From RGIG995 sp045543655 (GTDB lineage Bacteria > Bacillota > Clostridia > Oscillospirales > UBA644): DNA of 64,000 nt. The stretch lies in the NCBI GenBank assembly GCA_045543655.1, contig JAZPXN010000093.1, forward strand, positions 31,325-95,324, written 5' to 3'. The notes beneath the pieces were generated by a model. That model had not been told where the DNA came from and ran no database searches. It was given only the letters and a program-made list of their open reading frames with translations. The position numbers and the translations under genes are program-made. This document shows, piece by piece, positions 16,220 to 23,562 of the stretch. Within the stretch, counting starts at the first letter, position 1; each line of letters opens with the position of its first letter.

Positions 16220-18235
16220 TTATTCCTCGCTTTCGGAAGATGATTCGTTTTTCAGGGGAAACGTTACGGAGGAAGAAAACTGGTCGCCGTCAATGGAAAT
16301 AAAAAACCGGGCACCCAATTGCTCCGCGAAAGATTTCGCGATGGCTAACCCTAGTCCGCTCCCCTCACCGGTGCGGGAGGGATCTCCCCGGACGAATTGC
16401 TCGGAGATCTCCTCGGCCGAAAAATTCATTTCGTAGGAAGCGGTATTTTTCACCGTCACGCAAGCGGTATCCCCATCCAGGGACAGCGTAACGAAAATGC
16501 GGGTGCCGGCAAGGGAATACTTCAGCGCGTTATCCAACATATTCTGCAGGATGCGATAGATCTTATTGCCGTTGGAACGAATGGGCGCGGAACCTTCCCC
16601 GGTGAGACGGACGGTCTTTCCTGCCGTAGCCGCGGTATCGGAGAGATCGGCAACCAGCTGGCGCGCCAGAAGGAAGAGATCCAGATCCTCCATAGGAATT
16701 TCCTCAGCACCGCTGTTGGCCTTGGACAGAGCAAAAACGTCGGACACCAGATGGTTGAGCCGATTGGATTTCTGGGTAATGACCCGAACGTAATCCCGGG
16801 CCTCGTCGGAAAGATCGGTCTTGGAAAGAAGATCCAAATATCCAATGATAGAGGTCAGGGGAGTGCGAAGATCGTGGGAAACGTTGGTGATCAGATTGAC
16901 CCGGGAGCGTTCCGCGGAAATCTGGCTTTTCAGCGTCTGTTCAAAGCCGTCTCCGACGCTGCGAAGCTGGTCCTCGTATTCGGAAAAATGATTCTTATCG
17001 CCCAGTTCGGCGCGGAACGACAGATTGCCCTTCTGCAATTCCGAAATATGATCCAGGATCCGGTTCAGGGAGCGGAGATCGTAATAGCATCCGAACAGAT
17101 AGATCCCCGCCAGAGCAAGGGCCGAAATCAAAAAGATAATTTGAACGACGATCCAGAAATGGTTCACTGCAGTAGCGATGTACGCCCCGACAAACACTGC
17201 CTCCAGGACGAGAAAAAGAACGGTACGAAGGATGAAAAGCACGGAAAAACGGTAGCGGCGGAAATAATTCCGGTCGACGCGGCGGCGCAGAGCCAGGTAG
17301 GGATGCGAGCAGAACCACCACAGAAAGGATCCCCGCATCAGCCGACGCTCTTTCCCGGCAAAAATTAAGGAAAGAAGCGACGTAAAAAAGATCAGGAGAA
17401 GCAACGCAAAGAGGAAGGCAAAGGAATAATAGACCGCCTTTTCGCTGCCGAAATTAAACAACTCCAACAGGTTTCGGAAGCGACGGAGAAAATCAACGTC
17501 CAAAATCTGCAAGAGCCAAATCACCGAGAGAATGGCAAAAAGCACCGTCAGCTCCGTAAAGACCCGGGGCGCTTTGGGGGATGCGACCGGCGCCCCCCAG
17601 CTGACGGCAAGAATCAGATAAACGGCAGGCAGAACGGCAAGAGCCAACAGGATAATAAAGAGAAGGGCCCGATCCTTTGCCGTATCCCAAACCGAGTACT
17701 GCTCGCTGATCCAATCGGAATCGGGGACGAGAATGGCACCGGCATCGCAGGAAAAGACGGAGAGGGAAACCGTTTTGGTCAGATCGTAGGGAGCCCAGGA
17801 ATAGTCCTCCCAATGGGAGAAGCTGTCGGTCTGGGTATAATTGGTATCGAGAAGATAGCAAACGCCACTCCGGTAGACCGACAGAGTCTTCGCGTGGCTG
17901 AAATCCACCCCCTCCAGCAAGGGAATATCGGTGAGAACGGTGCCGTCGGCGTAAAAATAATAATGGAACGCCCCGTCCACGGCCCCTCCTTCCAGATCCA
18001 CCGCAGAAACCTTCCGGCCGGAATAGACCTGTCGGGCAAGGGAGACCATCTCCTCGGAAGCGGCCTGCAGACGGTGATGGTAGGACGTGGTATTACGGAA
18101 ATCGGTATAGGTAAAGATCTCTCCCATACCGGCCTGATCGTTGGCGTAAACATAGCACATAGCGGAGGAAAACAACAAAGCGGCAAGAAGCAAAAACGCC
18201 AGCAATTGCAGGGGGCGAGAGCGCAAAAACGCCAT
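16220..18235 (-). CDS. Sensor histidine kinase with multi-helix membrane region
   Basis: The 671-residue kinase has an N-terminal anchor (about 10-30), an extracytoplasmic region of about 160 residues and five further membrane helices between about 190 and 385. A linker leads to the phospho-acceptor helix with NVSHDLRTPLTS (His454), followed by the ATP-binding domain with ILQNMLDNALKYS and GEGSGLGLAIAKSF. It should autophosphorylate on His454 and pass phosphate to the response regulator encoded 36 nt upstream. The large extracellular loop suggests a direct envelope stimulus, which cannot be named. Confidence 0.95.
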   Translation of the reverse strand: MAFLRSRPLQLLAFLLLAALLFSSAMCYVYANDQAGMGEIFTYTDFRNTTSYHHRLQAASEEMVSLARQVYSGRKVSAVDLEGGAVDGAFHYYFYADGTVLTDIPLLEGVDFSHAKTLSVYRSGVCYLLDTNYTQTDSFSHWEDYSWAPYDLTKTVSLSVFSCDAGAILVPDSDWISEQYSVWDTAKDRALLFIILLALAVLPAVYLILAVSWGAPVASPKAPRVFTELTVLFAILSVIWLLQILDVDFLRRFRNLLELFNFGSEKAVYYSFAFLFALLLLIFFTSLLSLIFAGKERRLMRGSFLWWFCSHPYLALRRRVDRNYFRRYRFSVLFILRTVLFLVLEAVFVGAYIATAVNHFWIVVQIIFLISALALAGIYLFGCYYDLRSLNRILDHISELQKGNLSFRAELGDKNHFSEYEDQLRSVGDGFEQTLKSQISAERSRVNLITNVSHDLRTPLTSIIGYLDLLSKTDLSDEARDYVRVITQKSNRLNHLVSDVFALSKANSGAEEIPMEDLDLFLLARQLVADLSDTAATAGKTVRLTGEGSAPIRSNGNKIYRILQNMLDNALKYSLAGTRIFVTLSLDGDTACVTVKNTASYEMNFSAEEISEQFVRGDPSRTGEGSGLGLAIAKSFAEQLGARFFISIDGDQFSSSVTFPLKNESSSESEE

Positions 18236-18271
18236 AAGACCGGTCTCCTTTCCGAGGATTTTTGAGAAAAA

Positions 18272-18979
18272 TTATTTTTCCAGTTTGTATCCGATCCCCC
18301 AGATCACCTTTAAATATCGGGGTTCTTTGGGATCGATCTCGATCTTTTCCCGGATGCGGCGGATGTGAACGGTGACGGTATTTTCTACGGCGTGGGCGTC
18401 TTCCTTCCAGACGGCGCGGTAGATCTCGTCAGCAGAATAGACCTTTCCGGGAGAACGCATAAACAGCTCCATAATCCCCCATTCGGTGGAGGTCAGCTTC
18501 ACGGAACGGCCGTCCACGGAAAATTCTCTGGCGTCGAGATCCATCTGAAGCCCCCCGACGGTGATCAGATTATCGGTCGGCTCCTCTGAAGCACCGAGAC
18601 GGAAGTAGCGCCTCAGTTGAGATCCGACCCGGGCGAGAAGCTCCATGGGATTGTAGGGCTTTGCAATATAATCGTCCGCCCCCACGTTCAGCCCGAGGAT
18701 CTTGTCACTGTCCTCGGTTCGGGCGGAAAGAATGATAATAGGAATATTGCGGGTCTTACGGATATGCATGACGGCGGAAAGCCCGTCCACCCGGGGCATC
18801 ATCAAATCCATCAGGATCAGATGAACCTTATTCCGGGCAAGCACGTCAAGGGCCTCCAGCCCGTCGTAGGCCTGCAGGACGGAATACCCTTCCAGCTCCA
18901 GAAGTTTCGTGATGGCAGAAACGATCTCAGGGTCGTCGTCCACGACCAGCACCGTTGCTTTCAGTTCGGGGAAATCCAT
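18272..18979 (-). CDS. OmpR/PhoB-family response regulator
   Basis: The 235-residue protein has a receiver domain with acidic pocket VVDDD, phospho-acceptor Asp58 in LILMDLMMP and the conserved Lys in IAKPYNPMELLARV. A C-terminal winged helix follows (SVKLTSTEWGIMELF to ENTVTVHIRRIREKIE). It is the DNA-binding partner of the downstream kinase. The ATG at 18979 follows AGGAGG by 7 nt; the frame extends to 19003 without support. A perfect promoter lies at 19019-19047. Confidence 0.96.
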   Translation of the reverse strand: MDFPELKATVLVVDDDPEIVSAITKLLELEGYSVLQAYDGLEALDVLARNKVHLILMDLMMPRVDGLSAVMHIRKTRNIPIIILSARTEDSDKILGLNVGADDYIAKPYNPMELLARVGSQLRRYFRLGASEEPTDNLITVGGLQMDLDAREFSVDGRSVKLTSTEWGIMELFMRSPGKVYSADEIYRAVWKEDAHAVENTVTVHIRRIREKIEIDPKEPRYLKVIWGIGYKLEK

Positions 18980-19018
18980 GAAGGGCCTCCTGCGACAGAT
19001 CAAAATATTATATCTTAT

Positions 19019-19047
19019 ATTATATCACAGACAGACCCAATTGTCAA
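19019..19047 (-). promoter_or_regulatory. Promoter of the two-component operon
   Basis: TTGACA (19047-19042) and TATAAT (19024-19019) with a 17-nt spacer on the minus strand, 39 nt upstream of the response regulator start. It lies at the 3' end of the MecA-like gene region. Confidence 0.88.
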
Positions 19048-19057
19048 GGGAAAAGCG

Positions 19058-19582
19058 TCAAGCGAGATACAGGGAAACCGCCCCGGGAAGAAGGGTGGCG
19101 TGCTCCGCAAGAAAGGATCGGTCCAAGGGAGACGAAACGCCGTATTCCAACAGCGTTCCGGTCAAACGACCGAAGAGGTGCAAATCGGCGTAAAACTCGA
19201 ACCAAAGATAGTATTTCCCGGCATAACGGTAGATTTCCGCGCAGATCCGGGGATCCTTTGGAAAGACCCGGCGACAGTCAAGCAGGCGATCGACGTCGGC
19301 AAATTCCAGAACCCGGGAAAAGAGCCCTCGACTCCCGTCTTCTTTGGGCAAAGAAAAGTACAGGATCAGGTCTCCCGACGGATTTTCCACCGCCCGGACG
19401 GTAACGTTTCCGGAATTGTCCATCCCCTCCCGCAGACAGACCAGCACCGCCATTTGTTCGCAGAAGCGCCGGGTGCGGGGATCCGAAAAGGACATGGTGG
19501 CGTAGCGGATCCCGAAAGCCTTCTGGTCAGAGACCGATAATACGACGGCCACGTCGCCCCGAGGCGTTTTTTCCATCTTCAC
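19058..19582 (-). CDS. MecA-like adaptor protein
   Basis: The 174-residue protein starts VKMEKTPRGDVAVVLSVSD at a GTG 6 nt after GGGGAG. Its C-terminal pattern (YYLWFEF, GRLTGTLLEYGVSS, FLAEHATLLPGAVSLYL) resembles the C-terminal domain of MecA, with LxEYG and LxEHG-like blocks. MecA adaptors deliver substrates to ClpC. Identity to MecA is remote and I am not certain. It is monocistronic, with its own promoter at 19614-19643 that overlaps the tsaD promoter region, and ends against the two-component promoter. Confidence 0.6.
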   Translation of the reverse strand: MKMEKTPRGDVAVVLSVSDQKAFGIRYATMSFSDPRTRRFCEQMAVLVCLREGMDNSGNVTVRAVENPSGDLILYFSLPKEDGSRGLFSRVLEFADVDRLLDCRRVFPKDPRICAEIYRYAGKYYLWFEFYADLHLFGRLTGTLLEYGVSSPLDRSFLAEHATLLPGAVSLYLA

Positions 19583-19613
19583 GGGTCTCTCCCCTTTCCG
19601 GTCGGGATATTCC

Positions 19614-19643
19614 ATTATATTTTCCCGGGCGGATTTTTGACAA
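19614..19643 (-). promoter_or_regulatory. Promoter of the MecA-like gene
   Basis: TTGTCA (19643-19638) and TATAAT (19619-19614) with an 18-nt spacer on the minus strand, back to back with the tsaD promoter. Confidence 0.65.
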
Positions 19644-19647
19644 TGAC

Positions 19648-19676
19648 TTGACAAAGGGCGAAGAATATGATATTAT
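19648..19676 (+). promoter_or_regulatory. Promoter of tsaD
   Basis: TTGACA (19648-19653) and TATTAT (19671-19676) with a 17-nt spacer, 30 nt before the tsaD start. Confidence 0.75.
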
Positions 19677-19706
19677 TGTAAAGAACTCAAAGAAAAGGAC
19701 GAAACC

Positions 19707-20705
19707 ATGAGAATTTTAGCAATAGAAAGCTCCTGCGACGAAACTGCTGCCGCTTTGGTGGAGGACGGTCGCAAAATCATAAGAAACGAAGTAATCTCCC
19801 AGATCCCCGTCCACGAACGGTACGGAGGCGTCGTTCCGGAGATTGCCTCGCGCTGTCATATCGAGGCCATCGAACCTCTGGTCAACCGAACCCTTCAGGG
19901 GGAGATCCCCGACGCGGTGGCCGTCACCTACGCTCCGGGGCTGATCGGCGCCCTTCTGGTGGGGGTAAATTACGCTAAAAGCCTGGCCTTTACCCTGCAG
20001 GTGCCTTTGATCCCGGTGCATCATCTCCGGGGACACGTAGCGTCGAACTATCTGTCCCATCCCGATCTGAAGCCTCCCTTTACGGCCCTGATCGCCTCCG
20101 GGGGACACAGCCATATCGTGCACGTGAAATCCTATACGGAATATGAAATTCTGGGTAAGACCAGAGACGACGCGGCGGGGGAAGCCTTCGATAAATCCGC
20201 CCGGATTCTGAATCTGGGCTATCCCGGCGGCCCGAAGATCCAGAAGGCGGCAGAAACGGGGAATCCCGACGCCATCCTATTTCCCCGGGTGCATTTCAAG
20301 GACGCCCCCTACGATTTTAGCTTTTCCGGGGTCAAGACGGCGGTGGTCAACTACGCCCATACCGCAAAGCAGCGGGGAGAAGAGATCAACGCGCCGGATC
20401 TGGCGGCCTCTTTTACGAAGGCAGTCTGCTCGGTTCTGACCGAAAAAAGCGTACTTGCGGCGGAAAATACCACGGGACGCCTGGTTCTGGCGGGAGGTGT
20501 TTCCGCAAACCGGGATCTGCGAAGAATGATGACCGAGGAGTGCGAAAAGAAGGGAATTGAGCTGTATCTTCCCGAGGCGGGGCTTTGCGGAGACAACGCG
20601 GCCATGATCGCGGCCCAGGGATATTACGAATATCTGGCAGGCAACCGGGCAGGAACCGACCTGAACGCCTACGCCACCATGCCGGTGGATGCGCCGACCT
20701 GGTAA
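19707..20705 (+). CDS. tsaD: tRNA N6-adenosine threonylcarbamoyltransferase TsaD
   Basis: The 332-residue protein starts MRILAIESSCDETAAALV and has the metal-binding HxxxH in VHHLRGH (His106, His110), the loop SGGHSHIVHV and the ASKH-fold VLAGGVSANRDLR. TsaD is the catalytic subunit that places threonylcarbamoyl on A37 of ANN-decoding tRNAs, together with TsaB and TsaE (not in this window). Length is normal. AAAGGA precedes the ATG, and a long U-tailed hairpin follows at 20758-20804. Confidence 0.97.
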   Translation: MRILAIESSCDETAAALVEDGRKIIRNEVISQIPVHERYGGVVPEIASRCHIEAIEPLVNRTLQGEIPDAVAVTYAPGLIGALLVGVNYAKSLAFTLQVPLIPVHHLRGHVASNYLSHPDLKPPFTALIASGGHSHIVHVKSYTEYEILGKTRDDAAGEAFDKSARILNLGYPGGPKIQKAAETGNPDAILFPRVHFKDAPYDFSFSGVKTAVVNYAHTAKQRGEEINAPDLAASFTKAVCSVLTEKSVLAAENTTGRLVLAGGVSANRDLRRMMTEECEKKGIELYLPEAGLCGDNAAMIAAQGYYEYLAGNRAGTDLNAYATMPVDAPTW

Positions 20706-20718
20706 AACTTGAATATAT

Positions 20719-20737
20719 GTTCGAAAATTGTTCGAAC
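20719..20737. promoter_or_regulatory. Two TTCGAA palindromes one helical turn apart
   Basis: GTTCGAA (20719-20725) and GTTCGAAC (20730-20737) lie 11 nt apart downstream of tsaD. The spacing suits a protein dimer pair, but no adjacent -35 box was found. Confidence 0.35.
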
Positions 20738-20757
20738 GTCGTAATAGATTGGACACA

Positions 20758-20804
20758 AAAAAGAGTTATAATGAATTGAGGAATCAATCACTATAACTCT
20801 TTTT
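20758..20804 (+). terminator. Terminator after tsaD
   Basis: AAAAAGAGTTATA (20758-20770) pairs perfectly with TATAACTCTTTTT (20792-20804). An inner ATTGA/TCAAT stem lies between the arms and CTTTTTT follows. It ends about 20 nt before the start of the small gene at 20826. Confidence 0.8.
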
Positions 20805-20825
20805 CTTTTTTGAGGAATTCACCGA

Positions 20826-21197
20826 ATGGCAAGAACGCGAAAATATTGCTGTGACAAATACGTTGAAAAAGTCATAGAAGAATATCCCTACGAGAAATAC
20901 CGGAAGGCCCTGGAGCGCCTCAGCAACATGCCGGTTTCCGATCCGCGGATCAACACCGACCGGATCTATCAGCGGATGATCTTTAACCGGGAGGCAATGG
21001 AGAGCGCCATGAACCGGGCGATCTGGTATCCCTGCGGCGAAAAGCTCTACGATCTTCTGCAGATGGTCTATTGGTCCAAGACTCATTCTGAGGTTTCGGC
21101 GGCACTGGAGCTGAACATTCTTCCCCAGGACGCCGAAAAGCTTCTGCGCAATTTCCGCATTATTCTCTACGATGAGCTGGGGCTGGTCTTACCCTGA
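20826..21197 (+). CDS. Conserved-looking small protein of unknown function
   Basis: The 123-residue protein starts MARTRKYCCDKYVEKVI. It is basic at the N-terminus, largely helical by composition, rich in Tyr and Arg, and has no membrane segment. The C-terminal half (SEVSAALELNILPQDAEKLLRNF) could be a DNA-binding-type helical bundle, but I cannot assign it to a family. A GAGGAATTC site precedes it. It ends 2 nt from the stop of the Noc-like gene on the other strand, with no room for a terminator. The start at 20826 lies just after the tsaD terminator, so read-through or a hidden promoter is needed. Confidence 0.75.
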   Translation: MARTRKYCCDKYVEKVIEEYPYEKYRKALERLSNMPVSDPRINTDRIYQRMIFNREAMESAMNRAIWYPCGEKLYDLLQMVYWSKTHSEVSAALELNILPQDAEKLLRNFRIILYDELGLVLP

Positions 21198-21199
21198 GA

Positions 21200-21988
21200 T
21201 CATTTTGCAATCTCGATGCGGTAGACGATCTTCGACACGTCCTCGGATCGCTCGCAATGGGTGTCGAATCCGGAATTTTTCATCAGATCCACGGTGCGGT
21301 TCAGGGAATTGAGATACAACCGCAAATCCCGGCAAAACCCCCGGAATTCTCCTTCCTTGCGGGCTTTGCGGGGAGAATCCTTCTTCATTTTTTCGATGTA
21401 GGCCTCCATCTGCGCAACCTTATATCCCCGGGCGACGGTCACCTTCAGAACCTTGCGACGGTCGCTCTCCCCTTCCACGGAAAGAAGAGTGCGTGCGTGG
21501 CGCTCCGACAGACGGGCGGACAGAATCGTCTCCCGCAGATCCGGAGACAATTGCAACAGGCGCATTTTATTGGCCACGGCAGATTGGCTTTTTCCCAACT
21601 TCTCCGCCAATTGATCCTGGGTCAGCCGAAGAAGCTCCGAGACCCTCCGCATGGCCTCCGCCTCTTCGAAATAATTCAGGTTTTTTCGCTGAATATTTTC
21701 CGACAGCGCTACCAGCGCCGCCTCCCCTCGGTCGGTATCGGTAACGATACAGGGAACCTTGTCCATTGCAAGCCGCTTGGCCGCAAGATAACGCCGGGTT
21801 CCGGAGACGATTTCGTATTCCCCTTCTCCGCAATAACGGACGGTAAGGGGATGAACCATTCCTACCTGACGGATGTTCTCCGCAAGTCCCTCGATGGACG
21901 GATCTGCGGCACGGGCGGGAGAGGTTTTCCGCAGGTGAAGTGAGGCCAGCGGGATCTCCCGATAAATTTTTCCTATAAAACGGTACAT
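21200..21988 (-). CDS. ParB/Noc-family nucleoid-binding protein
   Basis: The 262-residue protein is a ParB/Spo0J/Noc homologue. The N-terminal CTP-binding and ParB boxes include GEYEIVSGTRRYLAAKRL and ALSENIQRKNLNYFEEA. The helix-turn-helix TQDQLAEKLGKSQSAVANKMRLLQL follows. It lacks an adjacent parA, which is typical for a Noc-like nucleoid occlusion factor, though a second ParB cannot be excluded. The ATG at 21988 follows AAGGAGG by 6 nt. It converges on the gene at 20826 with a 2-nt gap. Confidence 0.88.
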   Translation of the reverse strand: MYRFIGKIYREIPLASLHLRKTSPARAADPSIEGLAENIRQVGMVHPLTVRYCGEGEYEIVSGTRRYLAAKRLAMDKVPCIVTDTDRGEAALVALSENIQRKNLNYFEEAEAMRRVSELLRLTQDQLAEKLGKSQSAVANKMRLLQLSPDLRETILSARLSERHARTLLSVEGESDRRKVLKVTVARGYKVAQMEAYIEKMKKDSPRKARKEGEFRGFCRDLRLYLNSLNRTVDLMKNSGFDTHCERSEDVSKIVYRIEIAK

Positions 21989-22049
21989 TTCAACCTCCTT
22001 GTGCATATACGTTTTATGATGGGTTCGTCGGTGTTACTCCCATTATACA

Positions 22050-22060
22050 ACCCATTGGGT
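22050..22060. promoter_or_regulatory. Palindrome ACCCATTGGGT upstream of the Noc-like gene
   Basis: A perfect 5-bp inverted repeat lies next to a TATAAT (minus strand 22046-22041) that has no good -35 box. It could be an operator or an autoregulatory site. Nothing else was recognised in the 262-nt gap 21989-22250 apart from the promoter at 22200. Confidence 0.3.
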
Positions 22061-22199
22061 GCGGATTTTAGCAAACGGAGTCCGGGGAATTCTCCACCGT
22101 ACAAAGCCCCTCGACATCCCCTGCGTTTTTCCACCGAAGAATCCGGCGAAGGGTGGGACGCCATGCCGAAAGGGAAAGAGAGATTGGCAATAGAAAAAC

Positions 22200-22228
22200 T
22201 TGACAAAATCTGCAATCAGTGGTATACT
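22200..22228 (+). promoter_or_regulatory. Promoter of the cation exporter gene
   Basis: TTGACA (22200-22205) and TATACT (22223-22228) with a 17-nt spacer, 22 nt before the ATG at 22251. Confidence 0.85.
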
Positions 22229-22250
22229 GTTACGACGAAAGGATGATGAC

Positions 22251-23417
22251 ATGATAACTCTTTTGGCCCGGTGGCTGATCAAAAACCGGAATGACGTCAA
22301 CGACGGTGAGGTCCGTCGGAAATACGGAGTTCTCTGCGGAGCTGCAGGGATCGTACTGAATCTGTTTTTATTTGCGGTGAAGGGGATGGCAGGGATTCTT
22401 TCGGGATCCATCGCCATTGCGGCGGACGCCTTCAATAATTTATCCGATGCAGGATCCTCCCTGATCACGCTGGTAGGCTTTCGGTTGGCGGGACAGAAGC
22501 CCGATCCCCAGCACCCTTTCGGGCACGGGAGATTTGAATACATATCCGGACTTCTGGTATCGATGCTGATTCTTTTGATGGGCTTTGAGTTAGGGAAATC
22601 CTCGGTGGAAAAGATCCTGCACCCGGAAGAAGTGGCCTTCGACTGGCTGACTGCGGTCATTCTGACCGTATCCATCGCAGTCAAGATCTACATGGCTCTT
22701 TACAATCGCTCCGTCGGCAAAAAAATTCGCTCGGCGGCCATGCTCGCAACGATGACCGACTCCTTGGGCGACGCCGTTGCCACGGCGGTGGTTCTGGCGG
22801 CCACGGCAGTAGGACATTTTACGGGGCTGAATATTGACGGCTACTGCGGCGTTGCGGTAGCGCTGATGATCTTTATCGCAGGATTCCGCTCGGCACGGGA
22901 AACCATCTCTCCCCTGCTGGGCCAGCCTCCGGAGCCGGAATTCGTAAAAAGCATCGAAGAGACCGTGACGAAATACCCGGACGTGGCCGGAATTCACGAT
23001 CTGATCGTCAACGATTACGGACCGGGGCGGAAGATCGTATCGCTCCACGCAGAGGTTCCTGCCAACGCCGACATCTGGGAAGCCCACGATATGATTGACA
23101 ATATCGAACAGGAAATCACCGCTACGCTGGGGTGCATCGCTGTCATCCACATGGACCCCATCAAAACCGACGACGAGACGACGCTGACGATGCGCAAAGA
23201 AATTGCAGAAGCGGTGAAATCGGTGCATCCGGGGATCACCATTCACGATTTTCGCGCCGTACCCGGCCCTACTCACACCAACGTGATTTTCGACGCGGTA
23301 TTGCCCTTCGACAGTACCCTGACCGAGGAAGAGGCCCGGGAGAAAATCTGCAAATTGATCTCCGAAAAATACGATGCCGTGCGGGCGGTAATTCAAATCG
23401 ACAGAAGCTATACGTAA
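22251..23417 (+). CDS. Cation diffusion facilitator (CDF) metal exporter
   Basis: The 388-residue protein is a CDF-family divalent metal/proton antiporter. Its N-terminal half has about six membrane helices with AIAADAFNNLSDAGSS (the metal-binding DxxxD-type site) and DPQHPFGHGRFEYISG. A second site, ATMTDSLGDAVAT, lies in helix 5. The cytosolic C-terminal ferredoxin-like domain carries HDLIVNDYGPG and VIHMDPI. Likely substrates are Zn, Mn or Fe. The ATG at 22251 follows AAAGGATG; a frame from 22200 would begin inside the promoter. Confidence 0.94.
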   Translation: MITLLARWLIKNRNDVNDGEVRRKYGVLCGAAGIVLNLFLFAVKGMAGILSGSIAIAADAFNNLSDAGSSLITLVGFRLAGQKPDPQHPFGHGRFEYISGLLVSMLILLMGFELGKSSVEKILHPEEVAFDWLTAVILTVSIAVKIYMALYNRSVGKKIRSAAMLATMTDSLGDAVATAVVLAATAVGHFTGLNIDGYCGVAVALMIFIAGFRSARETISPLLGQPPEPEFVKSIEETVTKYPDVAGIHDLIVNDYGPGRKIVSLHAEVPANADIWEAHDMIDNIEQEITATLGCIAVIHMDPIKTDDETTLTMRKEIAEAVKSVHPGITIHDFRAVPGPTHTNVIFDAVLPFDSTLTEEEAREKICKLISEKYDAVRAVIQIDRSYT

Positions 23418-23423
23418 AAAGTC

Positions 23424-23448
23424 AGGAGGCCGATCGGTTCGGTCTCCT
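23424..23448 (+). terminator. Terminator after the cation exporter
   Basis: AGGAGGCCGA pairs with TCGGTCTCCT (one G-T pair) around a 5-nt loop, followed by ATTTTTCT. Confidence 0.85.
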
Positions 23449-23485
23449 ATTTTTCTACAAAAAGCGGAATTTTTTTTAAACTGTA

Positions 23486-23514
23486 TTGATTTTTAAGGGA
23501 AATTGCGGTATAAT
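23486..23514 (+). promoter_or_regulatory. Promoter of typA
   Basis: TTGATT (23486-23491) and TATAAT (23509-23514) with a 17-nt spacer, about 49 nt before the typA start. Confidence 0.8.
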
Positions 23515-23562
23515 ATATGGTTGTAATAAAGACTTATAAAACGCAGGAAAGGAAGTATTTCC

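Noticed and set aside
20719..20737. LexA/SOS box
   Set aside because: The Bacillota box is CGAAC-N4-GTTCG; the best fit here is one base short and lacks the C before the centre.
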